DNA of 9,924 bases from Dehalococcoidia bacterium (lineage in GTDB: Bacteria > Chloroflexota > Dehalococcoidia > Dehalococcoidales > W498), in contig JAUWEU010000014.1 in NCBI GenBank assembly GCA_030608125.1, forward strand, positions 1-9,924, in the 5' to 3' direction. Numbering within the stretch: the stretch's first letter is position 1; each line of letters begins with the position of its first letter. Made by a program: the position numbers and the translations under genes. The notes beneath the pieces were generated by a model. It had not been told where the DNA came from. It was given only the letters and a program-made list of their open reading frames with translations, and searched no databases. Below, one piece after another: positions 5,822-9,924 of this stretch.

Positions 5822-6406
5822 CTACAATTCGACCCCGATGAGAATAGTCCCCAAGCCCCGCTCATCAAGCCCCTCAAAATAGTTGTTCTTCAAAAATATA
5901 TCACTAGGAGTGGTGGGTGTAGTGTAAACAATGGAATGACATGAGAAATCGCTTCCTTCCAGGACAGACCATTCTGCCGGGAGGCACGGAATCTCAAAAT
6001 GGCAGACCTTTTTCATGATATCCTGGGGAAAAGATACCTTGTCCTTGTAAATAACAAAATTTTTGTGCATAAACCAGACATTTTCCATTTTGGACAGCCG
6101 GGCGATAACTTCCTCATCCTTAACCTCTTCGCCCACCACCTCCTCACCCTTTTTTAAAATCAGGGAGGGACAACCCCACTCAAACTCCATGTCGGTTAGC
6201 GCCACATAGACCAAATCACAAGCCAGCACCTTCCTGACCCCGACGCTGACAACCTTACCAAAACCCATCAAGGATGCTTTTTCGGCATCGGCCTCAATAT
6301 TGAGGACCTCTTGCCTATCTTTATCGGAAAAAGGGCTGACTTCCACAATGCCCTTAACCTTTTTCAAGCTCGGTATCATCACAGCATCTGCCTTCATCCT
6401 GTCCAT
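5822..6406 (-). CDS. Unrecognised protein downstream of the RamA-type activator
   Basis: No family is recognised. The 194-residue product is soluble, with no signal peptide or membrane helix. It has five cysteines (63, 79, 135, 141, 156) without ferredoxin spacing and an acidic/lysine-rich stretch at about 85-106 (KKGEEVVGEEVKDEEV). The second ATG (6406) is chosen as start because GGAGG (6415-6419) is then eight bases away; the first ATG at 6412 would leave only two, and would add two residues. It begins 33 bp after the stop of the RamA-type gene and has no promoter of its own visible, so it is probably co-transcribed. That pairing suggests a role in corrinoid-protein activation or in binding the activator or its client, but this is inference from position alone. 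Confidence 0.8.
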   Translation of the reverse strand: MDRMKADAVMIPSLKKVKGIVEVSPFSDKDRQEVLNIEADAEKASLMGFGKVVSVGVRKVLACDLVYVALTDMEFEWGCPSLILKKGEEVVGEEVKDEEVIARLSKMENVWFMHKNFVIYKDKVSFPQDIMKKVCHFEIPCLPAEWSVLEGSDFSCHSIVYTTPTTPSDIFLKNNYFEGLDERGLGTILIGVEL

Positions 6407-6439
6407 GGTCATTTCCTCCTCTGCCGATAAACATCTACT

Positions 6440-8074
6440 TTATCGGGCTTTGACTTCTGAAGTAAGCAGTTTAATCAGGTCGAACACCCCTTCGGTGCAT
6501 GCCCTTTCACATCTTCCGCAGGCTACCCCATCACATAGAGCCAGGTCAATAACGATGCTATCGTCCTCCTCCTGAACAAGAGCCTCCTCGGGGCACTCCT
6601 CAATACACTTCCCGCAGCCAATGCAGCCCTCAAAAAGCATCTTTTTCCGTTCCCCGATGTCAGGAATGACCTTCAGCCCCATAACCCCTAAGTCTGGTAT
6701 GTCCCTCTGCACTTTCTTAATAACCTGGGGAATCTCGCTGACCTCCTGCGTGGGAGGAAAGCCGTATTTTTTAAGAAATTGTTGGTAGGTCTTCCAGGGC
6801 ATACCCTCAGTCCAGTAGGAAAGTTCAAGGATGTAAACCTTGGCGAAAACCTTAGACTCGGCAAACATAATATGGGTTTGGCGTAATTCATTAGCCATTT
6901 TTTGCATGTCCCACAGTGCATCCTCGCTCGCGACCATATCCCTGGACATAGCCAGAGAGGTGTTCCCCACTTGGTAGATTCTCTTAACCCCAGCCGGTAC
7001 CATACCTATTTGCTGAGCCTTCAGGGCATCAACATAGGTCCCGGAGGCGCCAGCCATATAAGCCGTTTCTATTTGGCTCATCTCTATACCGGCTGCTTGG
7101 CAAAGGGTCACATGCCCCGCCCTGACCGCACCAATGGCTTTACCTGCCTCCTCAACATCATGATTGGTAAACTTGACGCCGTTGCAAAGTTTAATCTCAC
7201 CATCGCTCATATTGATTTTGGGAAGTTTAATCAGTCCGGCCTTTAGTCCCTGGCTGATTAAGGCAACCACTCCGGTACCAGTAATGCCCACAGCCTCTAA
7301 CTCCCCTTTATCCAGGACTTTTCCCGACTCGGGGTCGACTCGGTCTCCCATTTGGGGAAACATATCCTGATCAAGGATAGAACACCGAAGTCCACCATCC
7401 TCATAAACGACATCAGAGATGGCTCCGGGGAGGGCTAATAGTCCATCTTCAATCTGTTGCCCTTCCAGGGCAGGACCAGCAGCCGTAGAGCCGGTATAGA
7501 CTTCCCCCTCTACTATTAGGGACATTTCGTTGTTAGTACCGTAATCGGTAACAATGGCGATTTCTTGTTTTTCCAGCGCACGTGCCTGGATCATCATAGC
7601 CAGGGCATCGGCTCCGATCTCATGGCGAACCGCCGGTGGCATCAATATGTCTACCTTGGTCGGCAGGTTAAGACCTCTGATATCCGAGGCTTCAAGTATC
7701 TGGGCGTCTCTTTTGGGGGGGACCACTCCCAGAAGTTCCAGTTTTCGTTTTCCGGCATAAGCTAGGTCTCTTATCTCAATTTCCCTGAAAAGAGAAAGCT
7801 GAATAGGGTTGCCGCACACAGCCAATCGCACCACATCATTTTTGTCAATTCTAAGGTTGTCAATAACCCGATTGACAGCATGCATAACCGTCTCATGGGC
7901 TGTTTCCAGCCCGACCTCCAGGGCAAAATGTAAGTGGTCGATTACATTAGCCCCTGGCATGGGATGCCGGGTGGTAATGGCAGTTGAGATTATTTTATTC
8001 CCATCATCCAAGTCAATGGCTTGCCCTCTGAAGCCACTGGTACCCAAATCAAGAGCTATACCCAGTTTTCCCAT
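6440..8074 (-). CDS. ramA: RamA-type reductive activase of corrinoid methyltransferase proteins
   Basis: RamA-type proteins use ATP hydrolysis to reduce adventitiously oxidised Co(II) corrinoid to active Co(I). This 544-residue protein matches the length of Methanosarcina RamA and closely resembles it: IALDLGTSGFR at the N terminus, AVCGNPIQLSLF (86-96), RDLAYAG (102-108), HEIGADALAMM (151-161), TDYGTNNEMSL (176-186), GITGTGV (263-269) and ELSYWTEGMP (417-426). The acetate-kinase/Hsp70-type nucleotide fold covers roughly 1-380. Two C-terminal [4Fe-4S] sites are complete: Cys484-487-490-494 and Cys514-519-522-526. It lacks the N-terminal [2Fe-2S] domain of the RACo type usual in acetogens. The ATG follows GGAGG by four bases. 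MtaC at 2272-3021 is the obvious client. It has its own promoter (8147-8176), separate from the housekeeping genes upstream. Confidence 0.92.
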   Translation of the reverse strand: MGKLGIALDLGTSGFRGQAIDLDDGNKIISTAITTRHPMPGANVIDHLHFALEVGLETAHETVMHAVNRVIDNLRIDKNDVVRLAVCGNPIQLSLFREIEIRDLAYAGKRKLELLGVVPPKRDAQILEASDIRGLNLPTKVDILMPPAVRHEIGADALAMMIQARALEKQEIAIVTDYGTNNEMSLIVEGEVYTGSTAAGPALEGQQIEDGLLALPGAISDVVYEDGGLRCSILDQDMFPQMGDRVDPESGKVLDKGELEAVGITGTGVVALISQGLKAGLIKLPKINMSDGEIKLCNGVKFTNHDVEEAGKAIGAVRAGHVTLCQAAGIEMSQIETAYMAGASGTYVDALKAQQIGMVPAGVKRIYQVGNTSLAMSRDMVASEDALWDMQKMANELRQTHIMFAESKVFAKVYILELSYWTEGMPWKTYQQFLKKYGFPPTQEVSEIPQVIKKVQRDIPDLGVMGLKVIPDIGERKKMLFEGCIGCGKCIEECPEEALVQEEDDSIVIDLALCDGVACGRCERACTEGVFDLIKLLTSEVKAR

Positions 8075-8146
8075 AACTCCTCCTGGCTAAAATCAATCTT
8101 TTACTTTTACGCTTTCCTTCGGCAAATCTACTCACTGGATAATAAA

Positions 8147-8176
8147 ATTATAAGCCACTTCTAACTTCAGTGTCAA
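8147..8176 (-). promoter_or_regulatory. Near-perfect sigma-70 promoter for the RamA-type gene
   Basis: Read on the minus strand, TTGACA (8176-8171) is followed after 18 bases by TATAAT (8152-8147). Both boxes match consensus exactly, with the spacer one base over the optimum. The start would be near 8140, leaving a leader of about 65 bases before the ATG at 8074. No operator palindrome is obvious, which suggests high or constitutive expression. Confidence 0.75.
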
Positions 8177-8205
8177 TAATCTATCTGAACCAGAACGCAG
8201 CATGT

Positions 8206-9171
8206 TTATCTCTTTCGATTTACCACATAATTTGCTAGTTCTATTAATGCCTGGCGACTGGCATTCTCGGGCAAGAGATTAAGATTACGGCAAGCCCTAG
8301 CACGATACTCTGAGGCAACCGCATAGCATTCTTCAATAATTGACGAATTACAGACTAATTCTATCGCCTGTTTTATATTCTCCTGCTTATCCCTGTTCTG
8401 AAATAGCCTCTTTACTGGATTATCCTCAGGATAGCGCTCCAAAAGAATCATTGACGGCAGGGTAAGGGTGCCCTGAGCTAAATCTGAACCTATAGGCTTG
8501 CCCAATTCCTCTTCGGTGCTAATAAAGTCCAGGATGTCATCTACGATTTGGAAGGCGATACCAAGGTTGTAACCGTAGTCTTTTAACACCTTGATTGACT
8601 CTTCCGGAGCTTGACTCAAAATAGCCCCTGACTCTGTAGCTGTAGAAAACAGAGAGGCGGTTTTACTGGAAATCCTTTGCAAGTAGTGCTGACGAGTCTG
8701 CTCCAGGTTAAAAGCATTAAAGGCTTGATTTAACTCTCCGCTGGAAATAACCTGAAGGGTTTGGGCGGAGAGCTTTATTACTTGGAGATTCCCAGTAGCA
8801 GCGGCAAACTCTTCTGCCTTAGCAAATAGGTAGTCTCCGAGGAGCACTGCTTTGTCCCCATCCCACACTTTATAAACCGTTGCCCTACCTCGGCGGATTA
8901 AAGATTTGTCAATAGCATCATCATGGACCAGGGTAGCTGTATGAAGAAGCTCAACGGCTGTAGCCATGGGCAGAAGGTGATCAAGGTTGTAGTCATAAAA
9001 CTTACCTGACAGGAGAACAAACGCTGGACGAATCCCCTTGCCACCACCCTTCAGACTATAGGCAAGCAAATCAGATAGCCAGGGAAAATCAACCTTACTC
9101 ACTGACCTTAGCTTATCCTCTACCTTGATTAAATCTTCCCGAATAGGCTGGTAAATTGTGATTAGCTCCAA
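8206..9171 (-). CDS. Long-chain trans-polyprenyl diphosphate synthase
   Basis: This enzyme condenses isopentenyl diphosphate onto an allylic diphosphate to make a long polyprenyl chain, usually for a quinone tail. The 321 residues show KGIRP (45-49), the first aspartate-rich motif HDDAID (83-88) with RRG (93-95), the SSGEL segment (143-147), and the second motif DDILDF (211-216) followed by GKPIGSDLAQGTLTLP. Residues four and five before the first motif are small (Thr80, Ala79) rather than aromatic, which favours a long product (inference). The start is TTG at 9171, supported by GGAGG (9176-9180) five bases away. That site abuts the stop of the methionyl-tRNA synthetase gene (9181-9183), so the two are surely co-transcribed. 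In the second motif region GTLTLP replaces the more usual GKxTLP. Confidence 0.93.
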   Translation of the reverse strand: MELITIYQPIREDLIKVEDKLRSVSKVDFPWLSDLLAYSLKGGGKGIRPAFVLLSGKFYDYNLDHLLPMATAVELLHTATLVHDDAIDKSLIRRGRATVYKVWDGDKAVLLGDYLFAKAEEFAAATGNLQVIKLSAQTLQVISSGELNQAFNAFNLEQTRQHYLQRISSKTASLFSTATESGAILSQAPEESIKVLKDYGYNLGIAFQIVDDILDFISTEEELGKPIGSDLAQGTLTLPSMILLERYPEDNPVKRLFQNRDKQENIKQAIELVCNSSIIEECYAVASEYRARACRNLNLLPENASRQALIELANYVVNRKR

Positions 9172-9180
9172 AATACCTCC

Positions 9181-9924
9181 TCAACTATCAGGTAAACCCA
9201 ACCGCTTAGTCTCTTCTTCTACCAACCCTTCATCCAATTTAGAAAACAGGGGTTCAGGAGGAAGTAACCTCTGCCCTGGTGATGGGAGGTGTAGCTGCCA
9301 GCCACCATCCTCTATATTACCCTTAAAACCAAGAAACTCATGTAACTTCTGAGAGCTAAAGGGTAAGAAGGGATATAATGCCGTTCTAAGGCAGCAGAGC
9401 ACTGAAGTAGCAACATATAAGGCGGTGGCTGAAGCCTGCCTGTCCTGTTTGATTATCTTCCAAGGAGATTTCTCATCTAGGTAGCGATTAGTCTCCTGAG
9501 CCAGAGACATAGCCAACCTTATTGCTTCCTTAAAATGGCACCAATAAAGAAGCTCGTCCATCATATTAAGGGTATCCTTAGCTTTATTGAGTAAAGCCTG
9601 ACTATGGCTATCAAATTCTCCAGGCGCGGGTACACAGCCATCAAAGCTACGATAGACAAAGGTAAGCACTCGATGAACCAGGTTACCATAAGTAGCCACC
9701 AGCTCATCATTATTACGACGAAAGAATTCACGCCATGAAAAATCGGTATCCCCTGTTTCTGGCATATTTATTGATAATAGATAGCGTAAGGGGTCAGGGT
9801 CATAGCGTGATAGATAGTCAGGTAGCCAGACTGCCCAACCCCGGCTGGTAGAAAGCCGCTTGCCCTCAATAGTCAAGAACTGGTTAGCCGGGACATCATA
9901 AGGCAGATTAAGACCATCATAGCC
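9181..9924 (-). CDS. metG: Methionyl-tRNA synthetase, C-terminal part
   Basis: The frame runs off the right edge, leaving 247 residues of the C-terminal region; TTG at 9876 is internal, not a start. The visible part begins GYDGLNLPYDVPANQF and then has the class I signature loop as GKRLSTSRGWAVWLPDYL, where the usual KMSKS reads RLSTS. The stem-contact segment RYDPDPLRYLLSINMPE...DTDFSWREF and the helical anticodon-binding domain (about NNDELVATYGNLVHRVLTF to the end) follow. The protein stops soon after that domain, so the optional C-terminal tRNA-binding dimer domain of E. coli-type enzymes is missing. It attaches methionine to initiator and elongator tRNA(Met) in the cytoplasm. The stop TGA is followed at once by the ribosome binding site of the polyprenyl synthase gene. 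Confidence 0.93.
   Translation of the reverse strand, partial: GYDGLNLPYDVPANQFLTIEGKRLSTSRGWAVWLPDYLSRYDPDPLRYLLSINMPETGDTDFSWREFFRRNNDELVATYGNLVHRVLTFVYRSFDGCVPAPGEFDSHSQALLNKAKDTLNMMDELLYWCHFKEAIRLAMSLAQETNRYLDEKSPWKIIKQDRQASATALYVATSVLCCLRTALYPFLPFSSQKLHEFLGFKGNIEDGGWQLHLPSPGQRLLPPEPLFSKLDEGLVEEETKRLGLPDS

Noticed and set aside
7164..8090. Several plus-strand frames opposite the RamA-type gene
   Set aside because: All are antisense to a strongly conserved gene with two complete Fe-S sites; none shows a family motif.
1..9924. tRNA, rRNA, CRISPR array, insertion sequence or attachment site
   Set aside because: No cloverleaf, regularly spaced repeats, transposase motifs or terminal inverted repeats with target duplications were seen on either strand by eye.

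Overview
The window carries a corrinoid-dependent methyl-transfer locus next to ordinary housekeeping genes. It looks bacterial: genes have GGAGG-type ribosome binding sites, two promoters have perfect TTGACA boxes, and one start is TTG. The methionyl-tRNA synthetase signature loop (RLSTSRGWAVW) and the anaerobic C1 gene set recall uncultured anaerobic Chloroflexota (Dehalococcoidia-like). That placement is an inference from remembered sequence style and is not firm.

Plus strand, 2-5689. First is the 3' end of a UroD/MtaA-family cobamide methyltransferase with its zinc ligands (H-x-C and a later Cys). Then come a full-length MtaB-type methanol:corrinoid methyltransferase with all three zinc ligands, its MtaC-type corrinoid protein, a CobW/COG0523 metal-chaperone GTPase, and a six-helix AmiS/UreI-like channel. 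The channel is preceded by an attenuator-like leader. It is followed by a decayed fragment of a second channel copy and a hairpin. A separate strong promoter then drives a short protein resembling the large (gamma) subunit of the corrinoid iron-sulfur protein (CFeSP/AcsC), with half of its cluster cysteines lost.

Minus strand, 5822-9924, read right to left. This starts with the C-terminal part of methionyl-tRNA synthetase and a tightly coupled long-chain polyprenyl diphosphate synthase. After a gap with a near-perfect sigma-70 promoter comes a RamA-type reductive activator of corrinoid proteins, followed at short distance by an unrecognised 194-residue protein. The two strands converge at about 5690-5821.

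Proposed working model (inference): the substrate, probably methanol, may enter through the AmiS/UreI-like pore. MtaB moves its methyl group to Co(I) on MtaC, and the MtaA-like protein passes it to a thiol or pterin acceptor. RamA uses ATP and its two [4Fe-4S] clusters to rescue corrinoid that has oxidised to Co(II). The CobW GTPase may load zinc into MtaB or MtaA. The CFeSP-like protein and the unknown protein have no assigned role and are the most novel parts of the locus.
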